From Nitrosomonas communis (GTDB lineage Bacteria; Pseudomonadota; Gammaproteobacteria; Burkholderiales; Nitrosomonadaceae), in the NCBI RefSeq assembly GCF_900114745.1, contig NZ_FOUB01000001.1, forward strand, positions 1 through 64,000: a stretch of DNA of 64,000 nt. Direction: 5' to 3'. Made by a program: the position numbers and the translations under genes. Positions within the stretch are counted from its first letter, which is position 1, and each line of letters begins with the position of its first letter. This document shows positions 53,242 to 63,249 of this stretch, one piece after another. Below the pieces are notes generated by a model. It was not told where the DNA came from and did no database searches. It saw nothing but the letters and a program-made list of their open reading frames with translations.

Positions 53242-54891
53242 TTACCAGCGAGCATGCTCTAGAATTCGCTTGTCACGTCCATAAGTATCTGACGTGAAAT
53301 AAATATTATTTGAATCGTCAACCCATGTCGTGAGATAGATTAAATAAATGGGTAAGTGTTTAGATAAATTAACCGTAATTGTTTTACCGCTCTCTATCTT
53401 GTCAACGATATCAGTCACTGCATTGGGTTCATTCAAAACAAACCCAGCTAATTGAAATGGTTTCTCCAACCGGATACAACCCGAACTAAACATTCGAATA
53501 TCTTTCTGAAATAATTGTTTAGAAGGTGTATCATGCAAATATATACTGAAGGGGTTCGGAAACATAAATTTTATAGTGCCTAACGCATTTTTCTCTCCTG
53601 GCTCCTGCCTTAACATATAAGGAAAATTCTTGCCAACCGCATGCCAGTTAATCAAATCTGAATTAATTTCCTCGTAATGACCGGCGTTGTTTACATAAAC
53701 TCTAATTTTTTGTGAAGTAAAAAAATTAGAATTATGTTGTTGTTTAGGTAGTAGATCCTGCTGCGCAATACTGTTTGGAACATTCCAGTATGGATTCAGG
53801 ATAAGGTGAGAAATGCGGCTATTGAAGCTGGGTGTTGAGCGATAATCACGTCCTACGATAATGCGCATATTTAAAACATGCTTCCCATATTCAATAGCAG
53901 TCAATCGAAATCCGGCAATATTGACCAACAAATAGCGATCGCCTAATTCTCTTGGCATCCATCGCCAGCGTTCCATATTGATACGTAATTGCCTGATTTT
54001 CTGCTCGGGTGTTTTATTTAATGCCGCGCGTGTATTTGGTCCGATCACCCCATCAGCATTCAGTCCATGCTGTTCCTGAAATACCTTAATCGCGTTTACT
54101 AATTCATTATCATACTTTTCGCTTTTACTTTTACTCGGAACGATATCATAGCCAGAATTGTCGTGCATGGCAAAAATTTGCGCAATTCGCGAACGGAGAA
54201 GCGGAGTAACCGCGTGATTCATGTTGGGCCGAATTAAGGGGCCTTCCGGAATAATGGTCCAATTAACGCCGCGTCTCAATAATTCACGGTATTTGGCTAA
54301 AGCTTGCTTCATCAGCTGATACTCCTGGGTTTTAGGAGGTAAATCTGCCAGAGATGATTTTAAATTCCCTGAACTAATGGACTTTTGCAAATAAGCTGCG
54401 GCATCGAATGTTTGCTGTTGAATATGCCAATCTGGGTCAACTTCCGATGCTATCAGGCGACCCCTGCGTAAATCTCGAGCAAGCAGCAAAATTGATTGAG
54501 TAGTGCGCAATTCGAGTTCAAGTAGAATAGAATGCTCGCTGCTTTGTTTGCGTAAGTGCAATAGTTGTTCAAGCTGATAATCTTCGTTATCTAAACCTTC
54601 CTGTTCGGCAGTTCCAATAAATGCTATTGCTATATCGAGTTCAGGTGATAATTTGTCATTTTGTATCCAGGCGGGTTGATAATCGCGCATCGCATAAAAA
54701 TATTTTAAAATAGCTATATCAATCTCATTTGATACCGTAGACAGATTATCGAGCTGATTTTGCAATGCTTCAGCATTAATTGAAGGGGGATTTTTGGCAA
54801 TTGCGGGGAGTAAGCAAAATATTCCAATAATAAAGAAGACTGCTTGAAGCGCTAGAATTTTAGTTGGTAGGGATATCTTTAATGTGGAAAT
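53242..54891 (-). CDS. L,D-transpeptidase, YcbB/LdtD type, probable ATT start
   Basis: The first canonical in-frame start (TTG, 54765) would give 507 residues with no signal peptide. The frame continues upstream without a stop. An ATT at 54889-54891 sits 8 nt after a perfect AAAGGAG and would add STLKISLPTKILAL-(hydrophobic)-LLPAIA, an ideal signal peptide, giving 549 residues. Downstream are a helical scaffold domain, a peptidoglycan-binding repeat (FQEQHGLNADGVIGPNTRAAL) and the YkuD catalytic domain with HDTPSK and SSGCIR; Cys472 is the nucleophile. It forms 3-3 cross-links in the periplasm. Confidence 0.9.
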   Translation of the reverse strand: MSTLKISLPTKILALQAVFFIIGIFCLLPAIAKNPPSINAEALQNQLDNLSTVSNEIDIAILKYFYAMRDYQPAWIQNDKLSPELDIAIAFIGTAEQEGLDNEDYQLEQLLHLRKQSSEHSILLELELRTTQSILLLARDLRRGRLIASEVDPDWHIQQQTFDAAAYLQKSISSGNLKSSLADLPPKTQEYQLMKQALAKYRELLRRGVNWTIIPEGPLIRPNMNHAVTPLLRSRIAQIFAMHDNSGYDIVPSKSKSEKYDNELVNAIKVFQEQHGLNADGVIGPNTRAALNKTPEQKIRQLRINMERWRWMPRELGDRYLLVNIAGFRLTAIEYGKHVLNMRIIVGRDYRSTPSFNSRISHLILNPYWNVPNSIAQQDLLPKQQHNSNFFTSQKIRVYVNNAGHYEEINSDLINWHAVGKNFPYMLRQEPGEKNALGTIKFMFPNPFSIYLHDTPSKQLFQKDIRMFSSGCIRLEKPFQLAGFVLNEPNAVTDIVDKIESGKTITVNLSKHLPIYLIYLTTWVDDSNNIYFTSDTYGRDKRILEHARW

Positions 54892-54906
54892 AGAAAAAAC
54901 TCCTTT
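54889..54906 (-). promoter_or_regulatory. Ribosome-binding site directing an ATT start
   Basis: On the minus strand AAAGGAG (54906-54900) is followed by eight bases and ATT (54891-54889). No ATG, GTG or TTG lies in frame between the upstream TAA and the TTG at 54765. ATT is either a rare initiation codon, as in infC, or a mutated ATG. Confidence 0.6.
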
Positions 54907-55198
54907 TATCTTCTTAATAGACTGCTCATGAAATAACGCTAAAATGACTTATACCAATTTATATTAACCTTACTTTTTACCATAAATAGGCCAAAATTAC
55001 TAAAAAATGACTGATATATTTTGAGCTTAATGAGAAGCTATAAAGAGTGAAAGTAAATCATTACCCCTACAATAGTAGGTTAAAGCGTTATAACTTGATT
55101 ATTGATTCTAATAATACTTACTGTTACATAAAGTTAAATATTAACTGTAAGATAAAAATCTTCTTGATATAGATAAATGAAAGGATATTCGGAAAATC

Positions 55199-55531
55199 AT
55201 GAATATTAATAAATGGACTGATGAGGAGCTTTCTTCAACACGCGATAAGCTTGATGCTTGGTGCCTTGAGCATGCTACCCCAAGCTGGGGAAACCGCATG
55301 TGGCTATTAACTGCTGTACTCGGAGCTATAGCAATTTCAACAGGGGTAGTATTTATTTTCTTTGATGGTATTAGCGCGATGAGTATTATCTTGATCATAC
55401 TCGGTGTGATCACTTGCTACAGCTGGTACAAAAGTGAAAAACAGCGCAAAATCAATATGAACTTCCTTGAGGAACTTAAGGTGGAAATCGCGCGTAGGGC
55501 TAAACGTAAAAATGAGAAACCGGTAAGCTAA
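55199..55531 (+). CDS. Hypothetical inner-membrane protein, 110 aa
   Basis: It begins with a charged, Trp-containing N-terminal region (WTDEELSSTRDKLDAWC). Two transmembrane helices follow (WLLTAVLGAIAISTGVVFIFF and SIILIILGVITCYSWY), then a Lys/Arg-rich cytoplasmic tail. CGGAAAA lies before the ATG. A 12-bp perfect inverted repeat follows 36 bp after the stop. No family recognised. The 300-bp AT-rich gap upstream, to the L,D-transpeptidase, holds nothing else visible. Confidence 0.65.
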   Translation: MNINKWTDEELSSTRDKLDAWCLEHATPSWGNRMWLLTAVLGAIAISTGVVFIFFDGISAMSIILIILGVITCYSWYKSEKQRKINMNFLEELKVEIARRAKRKNEKPVS

Positions 55532-55567
55532 GTTTTTATTCAAGCTACATTTTTGCATACTATTAGT

Positions 55568-55604
55568 AGCAATTCTCTGCTAAATACTTTGTCAGAGAAT
55601 TGCT
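55568..55604 (+). terminator. Inverted repeat after the membrane-protein gene
   Basis: AGCAATTCTCTG (55568-55579) pairs perfectly with CAGAGAATTGCT (55593-55604) around a 13-base loop. No T-run follows, so it is a possible but atypical terminator. Confidence 0.45.
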
Positions 55605-55694
55605 GGGAATAAAGTTCTTATTGATTCTATTGTAACAATTAGCAAAGAAGAAATTGATTGCTCTTATGTCCTTATTCAGTTTGTCTGAGAGTAA

Positions 55695-55795
55695 TTTCAT
55701 TTCTAAATCAAAACTGACTTTGTGGGCTTCATTTTGTCGTATTATTTATACTGTCTGCGGCTCGCCTTCGTGTCATTTTTGATTGGGAAATGGAA
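55695..55795 (+). repeat. 101-bp MITE-like element, copy 14
   Basis: Ends TTTCATTTCTAAATCAAAA and GATTGGGAAATGGAA, flanked by TAA on both sides. Lies in the convergent gap between the membrane-protein gene and ppk2. It is the last copy in the window. Confidence 0.94.
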
Positions 55796-55879
55796 TAAGC
55801 TGGTCAGGTAAGGATGAACACTTGCTTTATGCAGGAGATCAACGGTTTTGTGCGGTTCTCTACTTAATCAATTAATAAA

Positions 55880-56758
55880 TTATTCCTTTTCCAAAGTATC
55901 CCTCATTTCCGCTAATTCTTTCCGATGAGCTTCAGTAGCAATGGGATAGCTCATCTGGAGCGCTTTCATTATTTCCCTTACAATTTTAGATACAAGCAAT
56001 TGGGCATTGCGTTTATCATCTGCCGGCACGATATACCAAGGTGAATGTTCTGTACTGGTAGCACTCAGGCATTCAGCATAGGCTGTTTGAAAAGCTTCCC
56101 AATGTTGGCGGGCTTCCATATCAGCATGGCTGATTTTCCAGTTCTTTGTTGGCTCATCAATGCGGGCAAGCAAACGTTGTCGTTGTTCTTCTTTTGATAT
56201 ATGAAGGAAAATTTTGATAATGCGGATTCCATTGCGATGCAAGTAGCTTTCTAGGTTAACAATATCCTGGAAACGTTCCTGCCAGAATTTTGTTGGGTCG
56301 AGAAGCTCCATGGGTAAATGTTGCTGCTCCAATAACCCCGGTATCACACGAACTGAAGTTACTTCTTCGTAATAAGACCGATCGAAAATACCGATACGTC
56401 CTCTTTCAGGAAGGCGATTGTTGCTTCGCCATAGAAAATCATGATCAAGATCCTCAGCGGTAGGTTGTTGAAAGCTGTATACCTGGCATCCTTGTGGATT
56501 GATGCCAGACATGACGTGCTTGATAATGCTTCCCTTACCTGCTGAATCAATGCCTTGAAGAATGAGTAATATGGCATAGCGATTGTGCGCATAAAGCATA
56601 TCCTGAAGCGCACCTAATTCTTCATGTGATTCATTTAAAAGTTCTTGGTGTTTCTTTTTGGATGAATAGAGTGGTCTAATGTTGGTTGGCCAATTGATTA
56701 AGTTTACCTGTGTGTTTGGATCAACCTTCAACTTGGTAAGTTTTGAATTAAGCTCCAT
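55880..56758 (-). CDS. ppk2: Polyphosphate kinase 2 family protein
   Basis: 292 residues. The Walker A is GIDSAGKGS at 69-77 with Lys75. QGCQVYSFQQPTAEDLDHDFLWR, the Walker B-type IGIFDRSYYEEVTSVRV and a lid RxxxR-rich segment are characteristic of PPK2. Such enzymes phosphorylate nucleoside mono- or diphosphates with polyphosphate, or the reverse; the subclass cannot be fixed here. AAGGAG precedes the ATG at ideal spacing. Confidence 0.95.
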   Translation of the reverse strand: MELNSKLTKLKVDPNTQVNLINWPTNIRPLYSSKKKHQELLNESHEELGALQDMLYAHNRYAILLILQGIDSAGKGSIIKHVMSGINPQGCQVYSFQQPTAEDLDHDFLWRSNNRLPERGRIGIFDRSYYEEVTSVRVIPGLLEQQHLPMELLDPTKFWQERFQDIVNLESYLHRNGIRIIKIFLHISKEEQRQRLLARIDEPTKNWKISHADMEARQHWEAFQTAYAECLSATSTEHSPWYIVPADDKRNAQLLVSKIVREIMKALQMSYPIATEAHRKELAEMRDTLEKE

Positions 56759-57450
56759 GTTAACTCCTTATAACAAATCTACCATTCTGAAGCTGCTTCT
56801 GGAAGTTACTTTATCAATCGAATTGAGGCATTCACATATCGTATCCGATTATTAAGATTACCTACTATACAATCAATCAATCAATTAATTGATAAGGTAT
56901 AGATATTTTTGTTTGTTCGATTGATTTAATGCAGAAATCCGGTAATTAATTTTTATAGCGAATGAACCGATAGCGATAAAAGTTGCGCCACATATCATCA
57001 GAACTAATCGCTAGTCAAGCGTAGTGCGGAAATGCTCATACTTAAAATGACTGATAGACTGGTATAAGAAAGCATGAACAATGTCCAGCCAGGTCGGCAG
57101 TAACATTCTACTTCATGCAGCCGTACGGGATATAAGTAATAAGTGTGGGAATACCCAAATAGGTTCAAAGGAAATACTGTGAGAAGGTCAAGCTTGCGTC
57201 TATTTGCTTTCTAGTAACTTATTAATAAATCAATCTTTTGTATAGATACCTTTTTATTCTTTAGTATTTCATTTCATATTTAATCTTATGATTAAGTTAA
57301 AGTTTGCTTTAAAAAATTGTTGAATCATGGAAAATGATCTTATTGAACAAAAAATCAACTGCCAAGAAAAACAGAGATAAAAAAGGCAGAAATAAACCGT
57401 TTGGCAGTTCATTCCGCATTCATTTCTTTTGTTGCTGGTCTCTAAGTATA
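56759..57450. other. AT-rich gap between ppk2 and the copper operon
   Basis: No gene is supported. It contains a short (ATCA)n run near 56870-56890 and a loose inverted repeat AACTGCCAA/TTGGCAGTT (57357-57409) just upstream of the copper promoter. Divergent promoters for ppk2 and copA must lie here; only the copA promoter is clear. Confidence 0.4.
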
Positions 57451-57479
57451 TTGACACATACCCATGTGGGGTATACGAT
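57451..57479 (+). promoter_or_regulatory. copA promoter with CsoR-type operator
   Basis: TTGACA at 57451-57456 and TACGAT at 57474-57479 are spaced 17 bp. The interval holds ATACCC-N5-GGGTAT (57458-57474), an exact inverted repeat with G/C tracts like CsoR operators. CsoR itself is encoded at the end of the operon. Bound apo-CsoR would cover the whole spacer. Confidence 0.8.
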
Positions 57480-57515
57480 GAGCTTAATTTTGCAATAAAA
57501 GTGAGGAGGATCAAG

Positions 57516-59909
57516 GTGAGTATACTTACGCATAAACACATTGAGTTGCCGATAGAAGGGATGACTTGTGCGGCATGTGCGGCTCGAATTGAAAGGAATC
57601 TCAACAAATTACCAGGTGTACATGCGGCAGTAAATTATGCCAGTGAGAAAGCGGTGGTAGAGTTTAATGATGCCGCAACGCATGCTGAGGATCTGATTCA
57701 CTCGATTGAGGAAGCTGGTTTTCATGTTATTCCTCCGACTGTGCAACTGCGAATCAGTGGGATGACGTGCGCGGCATGCAGTGGGCGCATCGAACAAGCG
57801 TTGAATAAAATCCCTGGTGTTACAGCCACTGTTAATCTGGCGACAGAAATTGCTCATGTCAGCTTTAACCCAGCTGTGACAACGGTGGATAATTTGATTG
57901 CAGCTGTTGTCAAGGCAGGCTATGGTGCGAGTCAGATCAGCGAAGCAAGTCGCAATGAAGAGAAAGCCAGGCGACTGGCAGCTTATCAGGCAGAACTTCG
58001 TACCTTCTGGTTGTCTGCTGCACTGACCTTACCATTTATGCTGCAAATGGGTGTTATGTTGACAGAAGATCATGCTGATCTGCTGCCACGCTGGTTGCAG
58101 TGGGTATTGGCAACACCTGTTCAATTCTGGATGGGAAGACGTTTTTACATTGGCGCCTGGCATGCCTTACGGGGTGGTGGAGCAAATATGGATGTGTTGA
58201 TCGTATTGGGCACCAGCATGGCTTATTTTTTCAGTACAATTGTTATTCTTTTCGCATTGGATCAGCATGTTTATTTCGAGGCAAGTGCTGCCATCATTAC
58301 TCTGGTGCTATTAGGTAAGCTGATGGAGGCTCGCGCAAAAAGCAAAACTTCTGCCGCTATTGAAGAATTGATTAAGCTCCAACCTAAAATCGCACGGATT
58401 GAGCGTGAGGGTGAAATTGTCGAAGTCGACGTCGATACTCTTAAAGTAGGTGACGTTTTTATTGTGCGACCCGGCGAGAATTTGCCTGTAGATGGTGTCG
58501 TGATTGAAGGTATATCCAGTGTGAACGAAGCAATGCTGACGGGAGAAAGTCTGCCGGTAACTAAGCAGGCTGGTGCCAAAGTATTTGCAGCCACGCAGAA
58601 TCAACAAGGATTATTGAGATGCCGTGCGACTAGTGTGGGAGCGCATACGCAGCTTGCTGCCATTATTCGTTTAGTAGAGGAAGCACAGGGCTCTAAGGCC
58701 CCGATCCAGCGTATGGCCGATGCCATTTCAGGGATATTTGTGCCGGTGGTTGTGGTCATCAGCCTCTTGACCCTAGTATTAACGTGGTGGTTGACAGAAA
58801 ATTTCGTATTGTCGCTGATCAATGCAGTGGCAGTGCTAGTCATTGCATGCCCATGCGCATTGGGATTAGCAACACCTACAGCCATTATGGTAGGCACCGG
58901 GCGTGGTGCTCAAATGGGTGTTCTTGTGAAAAATGCTGCCGCACTCGAGCATGCGGAGAAAATTCAGGTTTTAATCGTAGACAAGACAGGCACTCTCACG
59001 GAAGGGAAACCTGTTGTGACCGACGTCATTCCGGTAGGTTCGGTCACTGAACAAGCATTGTTACAGATCGCTGCTACCCTGGAACAAGGGTCAGAGCATC
59101 CGCTCGCAAAAGCCGTGCTCGAGTATACAGCCAGCAGGGCTATACGGCCTCATACGATGAGTAATTTTACATCAGTGACTGGAAGTGGCGTCAAGGCTCA
59201 GATTGGTGGTGTTGAATATTTATTGGGCTCGCCAAAATTTCTGCAAGCGCATGGCGTAACCATTGAACCATCTCACTTGACAGTGCTTCAGGCTGAAAGC
59301 AAGACCGTGATTGGAATGGCTGCTCAGTTCGAAGGAGTATATCGAATGCTTGGTTATCTCGCGATTGCCGATCGGTTACGGAGTACGTCAGCGCAGGCGG
59401 TTAGGCGATTACAGGCAATGGGTATTGAAGTTATCATGTTGACTGGTGATAATGCTGAAACCGCTGCTGCCATTGCCAAACAAGCAGGCATTACCCATTA
59501 TCGCGCCGAAGTGTTGCCCCAAGACAAAGCAGCCGAAGTGGCCAGAATAAAAGCACGCGGACAATTTACCGGTATGGTGGGGGACGGCATTAACGATGCC
59601 CCTGCGCTGGCTGCGGCTGACGTGAGTTTTGCCATTGGTGCAGGCTCTGATGTGGCGATTGAAGCAGCGGACATTACGTTGATGCATAATGATTTGATGA
59701 GCGTGGCCGATGCAATTGCGCTTTCCCGTGCGACTTTGGGCAAAATCCGCCAGAATTTGTTCTTCGCCTTTATCTATAATGTGCTAGGCATTCCCTTGGC
59801 CGCCATCGGCATGCTCAACCCGATTATCGCAGGAGCCGCCATGGCGATGAGTTCGGTATCGGTTGTTAGTAATTCACTGCTGCTTAAGCGATGGCAGCCA
59901 GGTACCTAG
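57516..59909 (+). CDS. copA: Copper-translocating P1B-type ATPase
   Basis: The start chosen is the GTG at 57516, 6 nt after GAGGAGG and downstream of the -10 box; the longer frame from 57429 would begin upstream of the promoter. 797 residues. Two N-terminal metal-binding domains carry GMTCAAC (Cys18/Cys21 and Cys85/Cys88). Eight membrane helices include the Cys445-Pro-Cys447 ion site. The phosphorylated Asp489 is in DKTGT, with SEHPLAKAV, and [10 protein letters not shown] forms the hinge. It exports Cu(I) from the cytoplasm. First gene of copA-copZ-csoR. Confidence 0.97.
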   Translation: MSILTHKHIELPIEGMTCAACAARIERNLNKLPGVHAAVNYASEKAVVEFNDAATHAEDLIHSIEEAGFHVIPPTVQLRISGMTCAACSGRIEQALNKIPGVTATVNLATEIAHVSFNPAVTTVDNLIAAVVKAGYGASQISEASRNEEKARRLAAYQAELRTFWLSAALTLPFMLQMGVMLTEDHADLLPRWLQWVLATPVQFWMGRRFYIGAWHALRGGGANMDVLIVLGTSMAYFFSTIVILFALDQHVYFEASAAIITLVLLGKLMEARAKSKTSAAIEELIKLQPKIARIEREGEIVEVDVDTLKVGDVFIVRPGENLPVDGVVIEGISSVNEAMLTGESLPVTKQAGAKVFAATQNQQGLLRCRATSVGAHTQLAAIIRLVEEAQGSKAPIQRMADAISGIFVPVVVVISLLTLVLTWWLTENFVLSLINAVAVLVIACPCALGLATPTAIMVGTGRGAQMGVLVKNAAALEHAEKIQVLIVDKTGTLTEGKPVVTDVIPVGSVTEQALLQIAATLEQGSEHPLAKAVLEYTASRAIRPHTMSNFTSVTGSGVKAQIGGVEYLLGSPKFLQAHGVTIEPSHLTVLQAESKTVIGMAAQFEGVYRMLGYLAIADRLRSTSAQAVRRLQAMGIEVIMLTGDNAETAAAIAKQAGITHYRAEVLPQDKAAEVARIKARGQFTGMVGDGINDAPALAAADVSFAIGAGSDVAIEAADITLMHNDLMSVADAIALSRATLGKIRQNLFFAFIYNVLGIPLAAIGMLNPIIAGAAMAMSSVSVVSNSLLLKRWQPGT

Positions 59910-59938
59910 ATTAACTAATAACAAAGAGGAGCCATTAG

Positions 59939-60148
59939 ATGCAAACCACCATCATCCACATCAAAGGTATGACCTGTATGGGTTGTGTTAAAAGTATTAA
60001 AAATGTGCTGGAACAGATTCCTGGCGTGATGAGTACGGAAGTTTCACTGGAGGATGCACAGGTTACCATTCAGTATGATGCAACTATTACCGGAATCGAT
60101 CAGTTTAAACAAGCCATCGAGGAAGCAGGTTTTGAAGCCTTTATCTAA
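59939..60148 (+). CDS. copZ: Copper chaperone, HMA domain
   Basis: 69 residues, a single heavy-metal-associated fold with GMTCMGC giving Cys13 and Cys16. It delivers Cu(I) to the ATPase or to CsoR. AGAGGAG precedes the ATG. The gene is 29 nt after copA and 22 nt before csoR, clearly one operon. Confidence 0.95.
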   Translation: MQTTIIHIKGMTCMGCVKSIKNVLEQIPGVMSTEVSLEDAQVTIQYDATITGIDQFKQAIEEAGFEAFI

Positions 60149-60170
60149 TAATAAAAGAGAGTTATGCCAC

Positions 60171-60449
60171 GTGCCTGATCACGTGATACAGCCTAATAAG
60201 GAAGCGTTAATAAAGCGTCTTAACCGCATTGAAGGTCAGGTACGCGGTGTAGCGAAAATGATCGTGGAGGACCGCTATTGCGTCGATATCCTGAATCAGG
60301 TTTCAGCGCTACAGTCTGCGCTGGATGCTGTGGCAATGCAATTACTTGAAAACCATACGCGGGGTTGTATGCAGTCGGCCATTCAATCAGGCAACGGTGA
60401 TGCTGCTATTGATGAGCTTATGGCTGTGGTGCGTAAGTTTGCACGATAA
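60171..60449 (+). CDS. csoR: CsoR-family copper-sensing repressor
   Basis: 92 residues from the GTG at 60171; the ATG at 60163 is out of frame and stops after four codons. The all-helical CsoR/RcnR fold is recognisable ([19 protein letters not shown]). Copper ligands are at the expected spacing: Cys37, His62 and Cys66 (YCVDIL, NHTRGC). Cu(I) binding should release it from the operator at 57458-57474, making the operon copper-inducible with feedback. Confidence 0.95.
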   Translation: MPDHVIQPNKEALIKRLNRIEGQVRGVAKMIVEDRYCVDILNQVSALQSALDAVAMQLLENHTRGCMQSAIQSGNGDAAIDELMAVVRKFAR

Positions 60450-60466
60450 GAAGACTGTCAATTTTG

Positions 60467-61315
60467 TTATTTGTTGGGAATTTGTACTGTCGGGCGCCCA
60501 AAGTAATATCCCTGTGCAAGATCAATGCCCATACTTTTGATCATGCTCAGTGTAGCAGCATCTTCAACAAATTCTGCTACTGTCATCTTTCCGAGTCCGT
60601 GTGCTACTTCTACCATAGCTTTAACGATAATCTGATTATCCCGGTTTTTAGGAAGATCGCGAATAAATAAGCCATCTATTTTTATTATTTCTACGTCCAG
60701 ATATTTCAGATAGCCAAAAGTGGAAAAACCACTCCCAAAATCGTCCAGACAAACCCAGCAACCAGTGTGTTGAATTGCTTCAATAAAGCGTTGGGCATCC
60801 TGGATGTCTGATACCGCTACAGTTTCGGTCAGTTCTATAAGGAGGCGTCGGGGATCCACATTAAATTTGTTCAGCAAATTATGGATATAGTTTGGGATAG
60901 CTGGATCACTAAACGTGCGGCCTGAAATATTAATTGCTACCGGTGGCATAGTTGGATTTTGGCTAAGTAACTCGATACTGCGTTTTATTACCCATTGGTC
61001 TATGTGGACTATTTGTCCATTTTTCTCTGCAACTGGTATGAATTGACCCGGCATTATCAAATTATCGGAACCATTTGAGTTCCGCATCCTGATGAGTGAT
61101 TCTAAATGCGTCAGGGTATTCCGGTTGGTTTCATATACACCTTGGAAATGAATTTCGAACAAATTTTGATCAAGAGCTTGTTTTATCCGGTTATGCCAAG
61201 TTATTCGGCTTAACGTGGCTTCAGAATTATCATATATAGGATCATAGATGATCCAGGTATTTTTACCTTGATTCTTGGCTCGGTAGGTGTCAACATAATT
61301 TTCGCCTGAATGCAT
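60467..61315 (-). pseudogene. EAL-domain (c-di-GMP phosphodiesterase) fragment, start supplied by an IS
   Basis: The frame carries the last residues of a GGDEF domain (YRAKNQGKNTWIIYD) and a complete EAL domain. The signature is ESL in HLESLIRM, with the other metal and catalytic residues retained: NISG, IELTET, CLDDFGSGF, KIDGLF and QGYYFGRP. Its first nine codons and ATG (61315) lie inside the IS3-type element, whose inverted repeat ends at 61288. So this is the 3' part of a larger gene truncated by the insertion. The 5' part (MASE1) is at 62934-63249. A short fused EAL protein might still be made. Confidence 0.85.
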
Positions 61316-61318
61316 TAT

Positions 61319-62408
61319 TTAGGCCACTCTTTTCATCTTAGTTTCTGGTTGCGCATTACCGGGATTAAGACTGACTGTTGATTCGTGTGACCAGTTTCTG
61401 GTTTCACCCGACCAACGTTCCGGATGTTTCTTTTTTGCTTCCTCATAGAGGCGTTTTCGCTGTTCAAGAATAGTCACATCATTACCATGATGGCGCTGTG
61501 CTGGCGTCACATATTTTATGTCGCTATGACGATGACAGTAGTTATACCAGTCAACAGAATGCAGCACCCACTGGCGTGCCTCGTCAAGACTTTCAAAGGA
61601 TTTGGATGGATAAGCCGGTGTATATTTCAAAGTTTTGAACAATGCCTCTGAATACGGATTATCGTTACTCACCGACGGGCGGCTGAATGATGCGACAACA
61701 CCTAGCTTCTGCATTGTTGCCAGCATGGTGGCTCCTTTCATCGGTCTGCCATTAGTCTTGCTGTAATACGACCTTATGTTTCACAGGTAACGCCTCAGTC
61801 AGCCGGGTCTTTCGCAAGACATCAGCAGCTTGTTCCGATGATTCATTCTCATAGACTTCCCAGCCTACAATTTTACGGCTATAGATATCCATGAACAGAT
61901 AGAGGTAAAAGAATACGCCTTTAAGCGTGCTGGCCAGATAGGTAATATCCCATGACCACACTTGATTGGGCCCATCTGCAATATAAGCTGTCGGTTTCTT
62001 TGTCGTGGCTGGATTGGCTGTACGACCTCGGTGATGTAATTGACCAGCAGCACGTAAAATACGATAGAAACTGCTTTCTGACGCCAGATAAATAGCTTTG
62101 TCTGCTAAGGCAGGTATAATCTGTTTGGGTGTCTGGCTGCAGAATGCTTTACTGTTACAAACATCGAATATGCTTTCTTTCCTGCGCACTGAGTTTGTTG
62201 GTAGGGGTTTTCTTGACTGTTTGCCGACGATCTGTCAGGCCAATGCTATGCCAGTATTGTAGCGTGCGACTGTTGATGCCGATTACCTCACAGGACAATC
62301 GTTGCCGTACACCTTGATTTACTGCTTCTGTTATTAATTTTATGGCCATCTGACGATCCTGCGCGGATATCAATCTTCCTCGCTCACCCCCCAGATGGCT
62401 TCGCACTT
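61319..62408 (-). pseudogene. IS3-type OrfB integrase, frameshifted
   Basis: Three frames make up the protein. An N-terminal part (LISAQDRQMAIKLITEAV) runs to about 62200. The central catalytic part is WSWDITYLASTLKGVFFYLYLFMDIYSRKIVGWEV. A C-terminal part (SNDNPYSEALFKTLKYTPAYP) contains the final Glu. Shifts occur near 62190 and at 61755, where an extra T splits the DNGRPMKG segment and the expected HSDNG reads QQD. Inactive. Confidence 0.85.
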
Positions 62409-62870
62409 TTTTGACAGCACCAGCAGCGCGGCTGTTTCTGCCAGTGCTTTTTCTTTGCGTCTGAGTTCAGATTCCAGATGCTTTATCTGCTTCCGCTCTT
62501 CCTGACGATAGCGATTCTTTTCTTTCTCAGCCTGGGCATGGCGTTGATACCCTAACAGTGCTGCCGTTTTCCATTGATCAATCTGTTCTGGGTACAGCCC
62601 CCTACTGCGGCAATACTCACTCAGTTGTGCGCTATTAAAACCAGCTGTTTCTATGACAACCGCCAGCTTATCTTCTGCTATCCAGTCATCTGCTTTACTG
62701 TTATCTCCCGGCACTGCGATTCCTCTGTTCCTGTATTCTTTTCTCCATTTGCACAGCGTAACATCAGATACGCCTGTTTCTTTACACAATTGTGGAACAG
62801 ATACCGCATTCGGTGGCATCATCTTCTTGATTACTGATTCCTTAAATTCTTTCGAATAACTCTTTTGCAT
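62370..62870 (-). CDS. IS3-type OrfA
   Basis: 166 residues with an N-terminal helix-turn-helix (VSVPQLCKETGVSDVTLCKWRKEYR). A second DNA-binding-like block and a Lys/Glu-rich coiled coil (KHLESELRRKEKALAETAAL) follow, as expected of IS3-group OrfA. It is longer than typical OrfA (about 100 residues) and carries an extra helix-turn-helix-like segment. Intact, with an A6G slippery run near its end. Confidence 0.85.
   Translation of the reverse strand: MQKSYSKEFKESVIKKMMPPNAVSVPQLCKETGVSDVTLCKWRKEYRNRGIAVPGDNSKADDWIAEDKLAVVIETAGFNSAQLSEYCRSRGLYPEQIDQWKTAALLGYQRHAQAEKEKNRYRQEERKQIKHLESELRRKEKALAETAALLVLSKKCEAIWGVSEED
62406..62412 (-). promoter_or_regulatory. Programmed -1 frameshift site of the IS3 element
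   Basis: On the minus strand the run AAAAAAG occurs where OrfA (LVLSKKCEA) overlaps OrfB (KKVRSHLGGE). This is the standard slippery heptamer that yields the OrfAB transposase in IS3 elements. The product would still be broken by later shifts. Confidence 0.7.
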
Positions 62871-62933
62871 CTTCTCCTCTCACTTCGCCCTTCAAGTTTC
62901 TAGGCTTCAATTAAGGCGAAAGGTATCCTGACA

Positions 62934-63249
62934 CATAGGGACCTCGTCTAAAAAAGTTTTGAGATCCTATGGTTCTTTTAAGCATCAGCGCCCCGAATGC
63001 CGGAGCAAGAGTATTGCCTATTGCGATCTCTAATGCAGTGGAAAAGGCGGGTTCGCCCGTAGTTAAGTTAATTAAGAACGCACCGAGAAAAATGCCAAAC
63101 CAGCATGAAGGTCCCCATATCAAGACGGCTGCTAGTGCAATGCCGGTGGGTGGCTAGAACAAGGTAATGTTAGAACCAATGAAGGACATGCTTAGTCCCA
63201 GCTTTCCGGCTATAAAATAAGCTGTCGTTAGCGCTATAATTCGTATCAT
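62934..63249 (-). pseudogene. MASE1 sensor-domain fragment (5' part of the interrupted gene)
   Basis: From the ATG at 63249 the frame reads MIRIIALTTAYFIAGKLGLS and NITLF, then TAG (63154-63156), then PPTGIALAAVLIWGPSCWFGIFLGAFL. The family sequence is FWPPTGIALA, so the stop replaces a Trp codon (TGG to TAG). The fragment is cut by the IS3 end at 62933. MASE1 is a membrane sensor domain commonly fused to GGDEF-EAL, matching the fragment on the other side. Confidence 0.85.

Larger units (their letters stand above)
61288..62933 (-). mobile_element. IS3-family element, 1646 bp, with decayed OrfB
   Basis: Inverted ends TGTCAACATAATTTTCGCC (61288-61306) and GGCGAAAGGTATCCTGACA (62915-62933) match at 15 of 19 positions. 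Inside are OrfA and a frameshifted OrfB on the minus strand. The direct repeats expected for IS3 are not clear, and the two parts of the interrupted gene do not meet. A deletion probably accompanied or followed insertion. Confidence 0.88.

Noticed and set aside
57269..57607. Minus-strand 112-codon ORF over the copA promoter
   Set aside because: Covers the copper promoter and the copA start in antisense; no ribosome-binding site or family resemblance.
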